Shown here in pieces: positions 1 to 7,255 of a DNA stretch of 16,309 nt (the stretch's first letter is position 1; each line of letters starts with the position of its first letter). Source of the stretch: an uncultured Oceanospirillaceae bacterium (GTDB lineage: Bacteria > Pseudomonadota > Gammaproteobacteria > Pseudomonadales > Balneatricaceae); NCBI GenBank assembly GCA_946221045.1, contig CAMIIY010000005.1, positions 1 to 16,309 on the forward strand, written 5' to 3'. The position numbers were made by a program, and so were the translations under genes. Under the pieces are notes generated by a model. That model was given only the letters and a program-made list of their open reading frames with translations. It was not told where the DNA came from and made no database searches.

Positions 1-426
1 GGTATAAACCTGCAGATGCTGTGATACCTGAAATCAAATGCCGGTTTACGTTTATTATTTTTACCGCTTTGATTGTTCAGTCTGCCGGGAGTGTTTGCTT
101 GAATTTTTTTGTATGTTTTTTGTACATCCGGGTGTCAGCCTCAGAACTGAGTGGATGAGCAAGCCGCAGGAGGGAATCTTTCTTAAAGGTTCAAGGCAGG
201 TTATATGCGAGGACTCAGGCCCTTAAATTTAAAACAGAAATCAGGAAAGGTGTGATTCAACCTGATAACTTTTCAGCGGAGCGCTATGCCTGAAGGTGCA
301 AGGTTCAGTTTGCAGGCCATACCTGTAGGGACAGGTGGCCTTAGCCCTTGGTCAAAACTGCAACATCAAAGACCTGGGCTTCTACTTTTGAGGAGGAGTA
401 CGTCTGGATCCCAATACGATGAGCAA
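1..426. other. Non-coding left edge with structured segment
   Basis: No reading frame here looks like a protein: those on the plus strand have biased, non-globular composition and no recognisable motif. The segment from about 212 to 400 is rich in complementary pieces. The strongest is a hairpin at 314-341, with 11 base pairs interrupted by a two-base TA bulge and an AGGG loop. The pairs are AGGCCA with TGGCCT and CCTGT with ACAGG. CAGTTT (306-311) can pair with AAACTG (355-360), extending the same arm. ATCAGG (240-245) can pair with CCTGAT (261-266). A small RNA is possible, but no closing stem or terminator is clear, so this is only a candidate. Confidence 0.3.
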
Positions 427-888
427 TTAGTTTTTGGTTTTTGGTGCGTGGCGGGCCAGCAAACGATCTAACTGGTTAGCAAACTGCTGACGATCACGCT
501 GATTAAGAGCCGGTGGTCCACCGGAATTCACGCCACTGGCCCGCATGGTATCCATAAAATCCCTGATATTCAGTCGTGCACCAATGGTCTCTTTGGTGTA
601 CTGCTCACCCCTTGGGCTGAGTACGAAACCGCCTTTTGCCAATACGTCAGCTGCCAGGGGAATATCTGCGGTAATCACCAGATCGCCACTGCTCACCCGA
701 TTTTCAATTTCAGTATCTGCCTTATCAAATCCGGCCTCAACCCGAAGCAGGCTGATAAACTGTGAATTGGGGGTTTGCAGATACTGGTTGGCCACCAGTG
801 TTACCGGAATTCTGACCCGTTCAGCGGCTCTGAAGAGTATCTCTTTAATCACCACCGGGCAGGCGTCAGCATCAACCCAAATCTTCAT
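427..888 (-). CDS. yaiI: UPF0178 (DUF188) family protein, YaiI-like
   Basis: This 153-residue protein matches the YaiI/YqxD family (UPF0178, DUF188) in length and in sequence. The N-terminus carries the family hallmark DADACP (residues 6-11) after a short beta strand. A second conserved acidic block, [18 protein letters not shown], lies mid-protein, and an [17 protein letters not shown] block lies towards the C-terminus. The family is related to PIN-domain nucleases in fold, but no function is established, so none is assigned. The start ATG at 888 is the natural one because the conserved [11 protein letters not shown] begins there. It is transcribed alone and divergently from the glycosyltransferase. 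A TATAAT hexamer lies about 50 bases upstream of its start. No terminator is visible after it. Confidence 0.9.
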   Translation of the reverse strand: MKIWVDADACPVVIKEILFRAAERVRIPVTLVANQYLQTPNSQFISLLRVEAGFDKADTEIENRVSSGDLVITADIPLAADVLAKGGFVLSPRGEQYTKETIGARLNIRDFMDTMRASGVNSGGPPALNQRDRQQFANQLDRLLARHAPKTKN

Positions 889-928
889 TTTTTATGACCT
901 GCTGTCTGGTTATCTGAGGTGCGAATTT

Positions 929-942
929 TGCGCCGCATTATA
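929..942 (-). promoter_or_regulatory. Putative yaiI -10 with overlapping TGC-N3-GCA element
   Basis: On the minus strand a perfect TATAAT lies at 942-937, about 50 bases before the yaiI start. No good -35 hexamer stands 16-18 bases upstream. TGCGCCGCA (929-937) touches its downstream edge and matches the recurring TGC-N3-GCA core, though its flanks differ from the other copies. Confidence 0.35.
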
Positions 943-1071
943 CCGTATCTTATGGCTAAACCCCGCTTTGTCTCTGTTTAGAGACAAAATAATTAAGACA
1001 TTATTCAGTTGCGGTTCGCCATGCTTGAGCAAAATTTCTGCATCGGTTTCAGACTGAGTGATTCAGGCGGA

Positions 1072-1099
1072 TATTAGACCTTTTTTATGCGTTGCAGCA
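1072..1099 (+). promoter_or_regulatory. TGC-N3-GCA operator-like element upstream of the glycosyltransferase
   Basis: TTATGCGTTGCAGCA at 1085-1099 contains TGC-GTT-GCA. Its reverse complement begins TGCTGC, like the copies at 7116 and 8001. A poor -10-like hexamer, TATTAG (1072-1077), ends 7 bases before it, the same spacing as at other copies. The rest of the 315-base gap between yaiI and the glycosyltransferase is AT-rich, with an imperfect dyad around 1097-1115, and holds no gene. Confidence 0.3.
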
Positions 1100-1203
1100 T
1101 ATATCTTATATCTGCAAAAAAATGCATAATCGCGAAAATTTTCCGCCTGATGGCTTACCCCCTCTGTGCCCGATCCCACTTAACTTGCAGGTAGATTGTT
1201 GCT

Positions 1204-2592
1204 ATGTCTAACGACTTCTCCAGTCGCGTCAAATGGATCTGTAAACTGGCGCCATTCTATCTTTTGACGGCGACCGTTTTCTACATGGCTTGGGCCACAG
1301 AGCCGGAGCCTGATATAACTTTTACGCCTCTTCGCTGGATAATGTTGCTGCTATTTGTGCCGTTGGCGCTGAAATATCTGGTTCAGCTGTTTGCTGCACT
1401 GGTGTATGGCCTGACGCAGGCACGTCCTATTTTTATGGGTGCGTTGCCACGAGTCTCGGTTCTGATTCCGGCCTGGAATGAAGAGGTTGGTATTGTAAAA
1501 ACATTAAAATCAGCGCTGCATAGCGAATACGCCAATCTTGAAATTGTGGTCATCAATGATGGTTCCACCGATGGCACCGATCAGCAGATTCGGGGCTTTA
1601 TAGAGGGTCTGACACCTGCGCAGCGTAAAAATGTTCAGTATCTGAAGCTTGAGAACGGCGGTAAAGCCCGGGCTTTGAACCGGGGTTTGAAACTTGCCAC
1701 CGGGGAACTGATCGTGACGGTTGATGCGGATAGCGTGCTGGATAAGCAGGCGATCAGTCGTCTGGTTAACCGTTTCGTTGACCCGGATGTGGCTGCGGTG
1801 GCCGGTAATGTGATCATCGGTAACCGTGCGCGCTCCATCGAATGCCTGCAACAGCTTGAATACCTGTATGGCTTCTTTTTCAAGCGTGGCGACTCGGTTT
1901 TCAATTCGGTCTACATCATCGGGGGAGCTGCAGCGGCCTACCGTCGTGATGTGCTGATGCAACTGGGTGGCTTTGATCACTCGATCATTACTGAAGACAT
2001 TGAGATATCCACCCGTATTCTGGCCCATGGTTATAAAACCCGGTATGCCCATGATGCGGTGGTTTACACCGAAGGTCCGGCTGACTGGAAAGGTCTGTGT
2101 AATCAGCGCCTGCGTTGGAAATTTGGTCGTTTACAGACCTTTTTCCGCCATCGTTCCCTGTTTTTTAAATGCAGTGCACGGCCCGGCCCTTATCTGAGCT
2201 GGTTGCTGTTGCCGGTTGCTCTGTATGCGGAACTGTTACTGTTGCTTGAAGTGGTGCTGATGACTGTGTTTTTTGGTTATACGATTTATACGCAGGATTA
2301 TCTGCCCTTACTGTTCGTCATTATGGTGATGAGCTGTCTGATCTGGTTGCAGGTACTGACTGATCCAAAACGCGATAAACATCGCAACCTGCTCTGGTTG
2401 GCTCCGGTGGCCTGGTTGTTGTTTTTCTTTATTGATGCGGTTGAGTTTCAGGCGTTGTATCGCAGTATTAAACGCTTCTGCAAAGGAGAAGCGCTGCAGT
2501 GGCAGAAGTGGGTACGCAAAGGCCTGAGTCAGGCGCCAGATCTGCTGGGTGATACTCAGGGCAGTCAGAAACCGGTTGATTTGCTAAACTGA
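1204..2592 (+). CDS. Membrane family 2 glycosyltransferase (PgaC/NodC-like processive type)
   Basis: This 462-residue inner-membrane protein probably polymerises or transfers a sugar from a UDP-sugar. Two hydrophobic segments (about residues 15-30 and 45-70) precede a cytosolic GT2 domain. That domain shows VSVLIPAWNEE (84-94), VINDGSTDGT (116-125), the metal- and nucleotide-binding VDADS (173-177), the base-containing TED (263-265) and the QRLRW signature (301-305) of processive synthases. Three or four membrane segments follow between 330 and 415. This order is that of PgaC, NodC and hyaluronan-synthase relatives. No deacetylase, PgaA/B/D or PilZ gene is adjacent, so the product cannot be named; a PgaC-like role in a surface polysaccharide is inference. 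It is followed after 28 bases by a small membrane-anchored protein, probably in the same transcript. The Shine-Dalgarno sequence is weak (AGGTAG, 10 bases before ATG). Confidence 0.85.
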   Translation: MSNDFSSRVKWICKLAPFYLLTATVFYMAWATEPEPDITFTPLRWIMLLLFVPLALKYLVQLFAALVYGLTQARPIFMGALPRVSVLIPAWNEEVGIVKTLKSALHSEYANLEIVVINDGSTDGTDQQIRGFIEGLTPAQRKNVQYLKLENGGKARALNRGLKLATGELIVTVDADSVLDKQAISRLVNRFVDPDVAAVAGNVIIGNRARSIECLQQLEYLYGFFFKRGDSVFNSVYIIGGAAAAYRRDVLMQLGGFDHSIITEDIEISTRILAHGYKTRYAHDAVVYTEGPADWKGLCNQRLRWKFGRLQTFFRHRSLFFKCSARPGPYLSWLLLPVALYAELLLLLEVVLMTVFFGYTIYTQDYLPLLFVIMVMSCLIWLQVLTDPKRDKHRNLLWLAPVAWLLFFFIDAVEFQALYRSIKRFCKGEALQWQKWVRKGLSQAPDLLGDTQGSQKPVDLLN

Positions 2593-2620
2593 CGCCAAAC
2601 TTCGGGTAACCGGATAAGGC

Positions 2621-3220
2621 ATGTTACGTTTATTAATTATTGCGATGGTGCTTATGGGCGCCATCTTGTTTTTTAACAAAGAGCCATCCACACCGGAGCA
2701 CCGTTCGGGCGTGCTGGTGTCCGGTGCCCCCGAGCAATCTCCACCACAGGATACCCAGCTGATCACGATGGGTGATTATCTGCTGTTGCCGCTGGCTGAG
2801 TTCAGCCTTGAGGCGAGGGTGCTGGGTCGTGAAAATTACCGCTTTGGCCGCGAGGCGGATTTGTCGCCTATCGACCTGGCACTTGGCTGGGGTGAAATGT
2901 CTGATTCAGCTGTGCTCTCCCGCATCGACATCAGTCAGAGCAACCGTTTTTACTTCTGGCGTACGGAGCGCTTTCCAATTCCCCGTCGGCAGATTGAAAC
3001 CCAGAGCGCCAATATGCATCTGATACCGGCTGATAACTATGTTGCGGGGAAAATGGATGAAGTGCAGGCCGGTGACCTGGTTCATTTCAGTGGCCAGCTG
3101 GTCGAAGCGCGGGCAGAAGATGGCTGGTGCTGGCGCAGTTCTCTTACCCGTCAGGACACAGGCAATGGGGCTTGTGAACTGGTGCTGGTTAAAGACTTTT
3201 ATATCCTGCCCCCACCCTGA
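2621..3220 (+). CDS. Conserved membrane-anchored protein of unknown function
   Basis: I do not recognise a named function. The 199-residue protein starts with a single hydrophobic segment (about residues 3-18, LRLLIIAMVLMGAILFF) that should anchor it in the inner membrane, with the rest in the periplasm. A short polar linker rich in Pro, Ser and Glu is followed by a compact domain. Its striking blocks are FGREADLSPIDLALGWG (about 75-91), IDISQSNRFYFWR (about 101-113), SANMHLIPADNYVA and, near the C-terminus, WCWRSSLTRQDTGNGACELV. The blocks look strongly conserved rather than random and resemble, from memory, an uncharacterised family seen in other gammaproteobacteria. Start ATG 2621 is preceded by AAGG very close by. 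It lies 28 bases after the glycosyltransferase, so a link with that enzyme is plausible but unproven. Confidence 0.75.
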   Translation: MLRLLIIAMVLMGAILFFNKEPSTPEHRSGVLVSGAPEQSPPQDTQLITMGDYLLLPLAEFSLEARVLGRENYRFGREADLSPIDLALGWGEMSDSAVLSRIDISQSNRFYFWRTERFPIPRRQIETQSANMHLIPADNYVAGKMDEVQAGDLVHFSGQLVEARAEDGWCWRSSLTRQDTGNGACELVLVKDFYILPPP

Positions 3221-3226
3221 TCCTTT

Positions 3227-3235
3227 TGCTACAAT
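3227..3235 (+). promoter_or_regulatory. Extended -10 promoter for the HIS6-type gene
   Basis: TGCTACAAT is a consensus-like extended -10 (TGn before TACAAT) placed 33 bases ahead of the HIS6-type start, just after the stop of the preceding gene. No good -35 is seen, as is usual for extended -10 promoters. It would allow this gene to be expressed apart from the glycosyltransferase unit. Confidence 0.5.
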
Positions 3236-3268
3236 GCGCGGCGTTCAAGCCCTGACTGGAGTATTCAC

Positions 3269-4027
3269 ATGACCCTTTTTCGCCCCTGTATCGACCTGCA
3301 TCAGGGTCAGGTTAAACAGATTGTTGGCGGCAGTCTGACTGATCAGGGTGCCACCACTAATTTTGTCAGTACACATGATGCTGCCTGGTATGCGGATCTG
3401 TACCGTCAGCATGCTTTGCTGGGCGGGCATGTAATTGCACTGGGCCCCGGCAATAAAGAGCAGGCTCTGGCAGCCCTTGCCGCCTGGCCACAGGGGTTGC
3501 AGTTCGGTGGCGGGGTATCGCCGGATAATGCTGCTGAGTTTCTTGCCGCCGGTGCATCCCATGTGATTGTGACCTCCTATCTGTTTGAAAACGGTGAATT
3601 CAGCTGGGAGCGTCTGGAAAAGATCAAATCGGTCACGGGTTCAGAACGGCTGGTGCTTGACCTGAGTTGTCGCCGGGTGGGGCAGGGCTGGTGTATTGCA
3701 ACCAATCGCTGGCAGACAGTGACATCCACAGCGGTTACTCCGGAGTTACTGGAAGCGCTGTCAGAACACTGTGCCGAGTTTCTGATTCATGCGGCTGATG
3801 TGGAGGGCCTGCAGGGCGGTATTGATACTGATCTGGTTGCTTTGTTAGGTGAGGCTTCACCGATTCCTGTCACCTATGCCGGTGGCGCGCGTAATCTGGA
3901 TGATCTCAAACAGGTCCATGCCTTATCAAACGGCAGGGTAGACCTGACCATCGGCAGTGCGCTGGATATCTTTGGCGGCAACGGTGTGACTCTGCAGGCC
4001 TGTATTGACTGGAATACAGCGTCCTGA
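3269..4027 (+). CDS. Eukaryotic-type (HIS6) phosphoribosylformimino-AICAR ribotide isomerase
   Basis: The protein (252 residues) is a TIM-barrel isomerase of the histidine pathway converting ProFAR to PRFAR. It belongs to the HIS6 branch known from yeast and plants, not to the usual bacterial HisA branch. Blocks that follow yeast His6 closely are CIDLHQGQVKQIVGG (7-21), TNFVSTHDAAWYADLY (30-45), VLDLSCRR (129-136), NRWQTVT (146-152), EFLIHAADVEGLQGGID (170-186), YAGGARNLDDLK (203-214) and VDLTIGSALDIFGGN (224-238). Asp9 and Asp131 sit where HisA enzymes have their acid/base pair. Length agrees with yeast His6 (about 260). GGAG lies 8 bases before the ATG. No other histidine gene is nearby, so it is either the only isomerase or an extra copy next to a conventional hisA elsewhere. 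Gene symbol left empty because hisA would hide the distinction. Confidence 0.88.
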   Translation: MTLFRPCIDLHQGQVKQIVGGSLTDQGATTNFVSTHDAAWYADLYRQHALLGGHVIALGPGNKEQALAALAAWPQGLQFGGGVSPDNAAEFLAAGASHVIVTSYLFENGEFSWERLEKIKSVTGSERLVLDLSCRRVGQGWCIATNRWQTVTSTAVTPELLEALSEHCAEFLIHAADVEGLQGGIDTDLVALLGEASPIPVTYAGGARNLDDLKQVHALSNGRVDLTIGSALDIFGGNGVTLQACIDWNTAS

Positions 4028-4084
4028 CACGTTTTTGTTTTCTAATGACTGAGTATTGGTTTCCGGCAAAAAGGTAGCAGATAC

Positions 4085-4114
4085 AAAAAAGCCAACCCGG
4101 GGGTTGGCTTTTTT
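4085..4114. terminator. Bidirectional rho-independent terminator
   Basis: A6, then GCCAACC, loop CGGG, GGTTGGC, then T6: a 7-base-pair GC-rich stem flanked by A and T runs, so it can work on both strands. It lies between the convergent HIS6-type gene and the phasin gene and should end both transcripts. Confidence 0.9.
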
Positions 4115-4132
4115 AGTGCTCAGAATTATCAA

Positions 4133-4438
4133 TTACTTGGTAATTGACTGCAGCTCAGCCATGGCAGCTTCGCGAGTTTCGTTCGCAATGCTGGTGAATG
4201 CTTCGCCCTGGCTTTTCAGCAGTTCAAACAGAGCTTTGTTAGCTTCCATGTTGAACTTGATCAGATCTTCTGGTGATTTAACGTCTTTTGCTTTTTCTGC
4301 TTCATCTTTGAAGAAAGCAGTCAGTTCTTCACCGGATTTTTTCTGTTGTTCGATTGATTTGGTGATAGCAGAAGCCTGCAGTTCCATCAGGCTTTTGATC
4401 GTGTCGTAAGATTTCTGAAAATCAACATTGCTAGTCAT
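4133..4438 (-). CDS. Phasin family PHA granule-associated protein
   Basis: The 101-residue protein is a short phasin (Phasin_2 type), which coats polyhydroxyalkanoate granules in the cytoplasm. It is nearly all amphipathic helix: SYDTIKSLMELQASAITKSI, then a Glu/Lys-rich middle, and DLIKFNMEANKALFELLKSQ near residues 60-80. There are no Cys or Trp residues and few Gly. The start is ATG 4438, with AGGAGA placed 5 bases upstream. An in-frame start 30 bases earlier would put the ribosome site inside the gene. It stands alone, with its own promoter carrying two TGC-N3-GCA elements and its own terminator. No PHA synthase, depolymerase or regulator gene is in the window. Confidence 0.88.
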   Translation of the reverse strand: MTSNVDFQKSYDTIKSLMELQASAITKSIEQQKKSGEELTAFFKDEAEKAKDVKSPEDLIKFNMEANKALFELLKSQGEAFTSIANETREAAMAELQSITK

Positions 4439-4460
4439 GTGTGTTCTCCTGCATATGTTA

Positions 4461-4533
4461 TGTTGCACTGCACAATGAGTCTGATTTTAGGCATCCGAGC
4501 GGTAATGTCAACATTTTTTTGTGCGCTGCACAA
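4461..4533 (-). promoter_or_regulatory. Phasin promoter flanked by two PhaR-like operators
   Basis: Read on the minus strand, the order is a distal box at 4533-4519, -35 TTGACA at 4511-4506, a 16-base spacer, -10 TAAAAT at 4489-4484, and a proximal box at 4475-4461. The distal box TTGTGCAGCGCACAA is a perfect 6-3-6 inverted repeat. The proximal box TTGTGCAGTGCAACA begins 8 bases after the -10, over the expected transcript start. Both contain TGC-N3-GCA, the core of the CTGC-N3-GCAG sites bound by PhaR in Paracoccus. A regulator bound at the proximal box would block transcription, as expected for derepression when PHA accumulates. The promoter is seen directly; the identity of the regulator is inference. 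Confidence 0.7.
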
Positions 4534-4612
4534 TAAAATGTTTTCCACCTGACTGGCACTTACGCCAATGAGTTGATTTAATGGCAGCCCGTCTAGTTTA
4601 GAACAAAAACTT

Positions 4613-5542
4613 ATGTCCGGATTCGAAACCATTTTGACCCTGTTCCTGTTGATCGGTGTGGGGTATGTCGCCCGTCGAACATTGTTGGCGTCTCAGTCGC
4701 TGGTGGCACTGAACAGTTTTGTGTTTTACATCGCTGTGCCTGTACTCTTGTTTTTATCAGCTTACCGTCTGCCGCTGGAGAGCCTGCTTCAGCCCGGGTA
4801 TATCGGTGCGTTCCTGCTGGCCACGGTGTTGACCGGACTGCTGGCGATTGTCGGGGCCAGGCTCTGGTTTGAAACCCGCTCACCCGAGCAGCATGTAATG
4901 CGGGCAGTCAACAGTACCTTTGCCAACTTTGCCTATATGGGTATTCCGCTGATCTCGACCTTGCTCGGCGAGCAGGCACATGGCCCGATGATCTGTATGA
5001 TCCTGATAGGGAACCTGTTTATTATTGGCGGCGCTCAGATTGCAATCGAAGTGATGCGCAGGGAAGGGAACGGCGTCAGTGCAGTACTTAAAACGCTGGA
5101 TCGATCACTGCTGAGAAGTCCGGTTTTTCTGGCGACTGTGGCGGGTGTTCTGGCTTCATGGCTAGCGTTGCCGCTACCAACCGTGTTGACCCGGGCACTG
5201 GAAATTATGGCGCCTTCTGCGATTCCGGTAGCGTTGTTCTGTCTGGGTGCAGGCCTGCAGTTTGCCGCGCTTAAACACTGCAAACTGGAGATGGTCTGGC
5301 TGATAGTGGTTAAGCTATTGTTCCAGCCATTGATTACTCTGGGGGTGTTCCTGCTGTTTGGCATGGATGACCCGAACTGGTTACTGGCGACTGTGCTGCT
5401 GACTGCGTTACCCACGGGGGCGCTGGCGCATGTTGTAGCACTCAGATATGACGTGAGCGAACAGGAAACGTCTCTCTGTGTGGTGCTTTCAACACTGTTA
5501 TCAGCCCTTACGGTGGCGCTGTGGAGTGGCTGGTTACTCTGA
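4613..5542 (+). CDS. AEC family (auxin efflux carrier-like) permease
   Basis: This is a 309-residue inner-membrane transporter of the AEC family, whose bacterial members move malate, malonate or similar organic acids; the substrate here is unknown. About ten hydrophobic segments run over the whole length, in two five-helix halves around a polar middle (about residues 145-165). The first helix begins at once (FETILTLFLLIGVGYVARR). The family-typical NSFVFYIAVPVLLFLSAY and NSTFANFAYMGIPLI blocks in the first half and ALFCLGAGLQFA and ALPTGALAHVVALRYDV in the second half are present. No clear Shine-Dalgarno precedes ATG 4613. It ends convergent with yejK, and the two coding regions overlap by nine bases. 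No metabolic gene beside it suggests a substrate. Confidence 0.85.
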   Translation: MSGFETILTLFLLIGVGYVARRTLLASQSLVALNSFVFYIAVPVLLFLSAYRLPLESLLQPGYIGAFLLATVLTGLLAIVGARLWFETRSPEQHVMRAVNSTFANFAYMGIPLISTLLGEQAHGPMICMILIGNLFIIGGAQIAIEVMRREGNGVSAVLKTLDRSLLRSPVFLATVAGVLASWLALPLPTVLTRALEIMAPSAIPVALFCLGAGLQFAALKHCKLEMVWLIVVKLLFQPLITLGVFLLFGMDDPNWLLATVLLTALPTGALAHVVALRYDVSEQETSLCVVLSTLLSALTVALWSGWLL

Positions 5543-6565
5543 AAACTCAATACCGGTTGCTGCACTCAGTTGTTGCTTCAGGGCAGGAGGCAGGTTGTTG
5601 AAAATCAACCGACCGTTTTCAGGATCAAACAGTACATCCTGCTGACTGTTGATCAGACCGAGTGCCTGCTGTGCCAGCTCAAGTTTCCAGCTGCCAGTCC
5701 GTGCCTGTAACCGCCCAATGCGGTTCAGTGTCAGATTATGTGGCTGGAACTGATCACTGAGGCGGTAAGGCCCTTGTTTGGCAAAGGTACCAAATGCACC
5801 GGCATGGGTTTCGGCCTGTTCGGGGGGGATATACACCTCAAACAAACGTGATACGTCATCCAGTGCAACCGGTTCACGCTCTTTCTTTTGCTGCTGCATA
5901 TAATCTACAACCTGATCCATCGCTTGAGCTGTACGGCTGCCGAGCTGATGGGTTTCGCAATAGTCCTCAGCCGCTTTGATCAGGTCGTGGGTGGCTTCTT
6001 TGGCCGCAATGGTGTCTGTACACCCCGTGAGCCGGGCAATACTCTGCTCATCATCTGCTTTTGCTTTGGGGCCAATAAAGCACAGGTGTCCGGCCTGATC
6101 CATTTGTAAAGCAGTCAGGTTGACTTTAACGGCGTGTTGAAACTGATCAAGATTCAGTTGTTGTTTCAGCTCGAGGGCTCCCTGAGTGCTGAACAGCAAC
6201 ACGGGCTGCTCGGCTGCCACGGCCATGACCAGATGGAGACTGACAGCATCTCGGTACAGCAACACAATCACTGCGCTCGGTTGGGAGTCGGCTTGCTCCA
6301 GCAGTGGTTGCCAGTTCAGTTTTATCTGCCGCGTGAGAGACGACAGGGTCTCCTCACGTTCACTCTGACGGGGCAGGGTTTTGATAAGGTCAGCGATGGG
6401 GTGAGCTGTCTCAGACAGTGAGCCATGTTGCAGGTTGCTACGCCGATCGAAGGTATTACGAAGCTTATCGAAAATAAGGTGGGCGCTGCTGCTTTCAGCA
6501 GGTAGCACTTGAATATCCGCTGTGGCAGTGGACAGCGGTAACAACATCAGATGTTCGATAGGCAT
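5534..6565 (-). CDS. yejK: Nucleoid-associated protein YejK/NdpA family (37 kDa)
   Basis: The protein (343 residues from ATG 6565) matches YejK, a nucleoid-associated protein of the cytoplasm. The N-terminal MPIEHLMLLPL lines up with the start of E. coli YejK. The C-terminal half shows LTGCTDTIAAKEATHDLIKA, a coiled stretch YMQQQKKEREPV, and a final VLFDPENGRLIFNNLPPALK that parallels the E. coli ending. Length is close to the E. coli protein (335). An in-frame TTG at 6583 would add six residues but directly abuts a hairpin and has no ribosome site, so ATG 6565 is preferred, although its own Shine-Dalgarno is also poor. The stop codon lies inside the last codons of the opposing AEC gene. The hairpin 20 bases before the start is unusual. 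Confidence 0.85.
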   Translation of the reverse strand: MPIEHLMLLPLSTATADIQVLPAESSSAHLIFDKLRNTFDRRSNLQHGSLSETAHPIADLIKTLPRQSEREETLSSLTRQIKLNWQPLLEQADSQPSAVIVLLYRDAVSLHLVMAVAAEQPVLLFSTQGALELKQQLNLDQFQHAVKVNLTALQMDQAGHLCFIGPKAKADDEQSIARLTGCTDTIAAKEATHDLIKAAEDYCETHQLGSRTAQAMDQVVDYMQQQKKEREPVALDDVSRLFEVYIPPEQAETHAGAFGTFAKQGPYRLSDQFQPHNLTLNRIGRLQARTGSWKLELAQQALGLINSQQDVLFDPENGRLIFNNLPPALKQQLSAATGIEFSE

Positions 6566-6584
6566 AATCAATACAACAGTCAAT

Positions 6585-6611
6585 GAAAAGGCGTTATTTT
6601 AACGCCTTTTC
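6585..6611. terminator. Strong hairpin, probable bidirectional terminator, in front of yejK
   Basis: GAAAAGGCGTTA (6585-6596) pairs perfectly with TAACGCCTTTTC (6600-6611) around a three-base TTT loop, giving a 12-base-pair stem with A/T runs at both ends. It lies after the minus-strand small gene ending at 6690, so it can end that transcript. It also lies just 20 bases upstream of the yejK start codon, which leaves almost no room for a separate yejK promoter. Confidence 0.75.
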
Positions 6612-6689
6612 GATAGCGCTGGGCAGCCCGAATCAGGAAAAAACAGGCTGAGCCGGACGGTGCCGACGCAGATGAATCGTTAAGCTCTT

Positions 6690-6878
6690 TTAGTCATTCA
6701 GCTCCTCATCGAAGACATTATGGGTTTCATACCGCAAACGGCGTTCTTCCAGTATGTCTTCTATTTCTCGGCGTTTTGTTGATTGCCGTGTGCGGGGGAT
6801 TTTGTCACCCGAAGCAGGTGGTTCCCAGTCATCAATGTTGCCCGTTGGCATTTGGTCGACACGCACTTTTGTACCCAT
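6690..6878 (-). CDS. Small PA3496-like protein, paralogue A
   Basis: This 62-residue acidic/basic protein resembles the PA3496 family of small proteins, for which a role in envelope integrity has been proposed; that assignment is from memory of the family. It has a DDWEPPASGD segment, a basic patch TRQSTKRREIE, and a helix ILEERRLRYETHNVFDEE ending near the C-terminus. It is a clear paralogue of the gene at 7534-7746: both share a DW/EW block and K-R-R-x-I-E-x-x-L-E-E-x-R-L-x-x-E-x-x-x-V-F. Two starts are possible. GAGAG lies directly against ATG 6884 but exactly six bases before ATG 6878, so 6878 is preferred. There is no signal peptide or membrane segment. It is divergent from the cysteine-rich gene. 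Confidence 0.7.
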   Translation of the reverse strand: MGTKVRVDQMPTGNIDDWEPPASGDKIPRTRQSTKRREIEDILEERRLRYETHNVFDEELND

Positions 6879-7255
6879 GTCCATCTCTCATGTTGTTGAA
6901 GATTGCAGTATTGCTGCGGGATGAAAACGTAGGGAGGGGCTGAAAAATCAACGCAACCTCATTTTTCGCGAATATAGGGCACAACCGGTACGTGGGGTAA
7001 TTTATTTTTTTTATCAAAGAGATATGTTTTCTCTGAATTTGTAATCAAACAACTGTTGGAATTTTATTGGCTAAATTTTGGTCTTTCGTATTAACCCGTG
7101 CGTATAATTTTGTTATGCTGCGTTGCAATATAGTTAGATACTGCGTTGCGTCAGACCTGAACTTTTTTCATGCGGTTGGTTTAGGTGGTTCGCAGTGCAA
7201 TGAACTACACTGAATTTCAGTGCTTGATCGGATATCGGCTAAGGAGAGTGTGTAC
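6879..7255. other. Divergent regulatory gap between paralogue A and the Cys-rich gene
   Basis: This 377-base AT-rich gap holds no gene. It contains a plus-strand -10 (TATAAT, 7103-7108), a TGC-N3-GCA element at 7116-7130, and a second imperfect copy (TGCGTTGCG, 7142-7150). Minus-strand -10-like sequence for paralogue A is present (TATATT read leftwards from about 6975), without a convincing -35. Confidence 0.5.
7103..7150 (+). promoter_or_regulatory. Promoter with PhaR-like operator for the Cys-rich gene
   Basis: A perfect TATAAT (7103-7108) has a weak TTGGTC (7078-7083) as possible -35, 19 bases upstream. TGCTGCGTTGCAATA (7116-7130) starts 7 bases after the -10, the same place as the proximal phasin box. 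A degenerate repeat, TGCGTTGCG (7142-7150), follows with centres 23 bases apart. The arrangement fits repression by the factor acting at the phasin gene. Confidence 0.5.

Noticed and set aside
286..471. Open frame of 61 codons on the plus strand, running into the yaiI 3' end
   Set aside because: It has no ribosome site or domain pattern, and it overlaps both the hairpin at 314-341 and the well-supported yaiI gene.
1510..2052. Long open frame on the minus strand inside the glycosyltransferase gene
   Set aside because: It is antisense to a gene with complete GT2 motifs, and its sequence shows no recognisable domain.
5035..5565. 176-codon open frame opposite the AEC permease
   Set aside because: The AEC frame has consistent membrane helices and family blocks, and the antisense frame has no domain.
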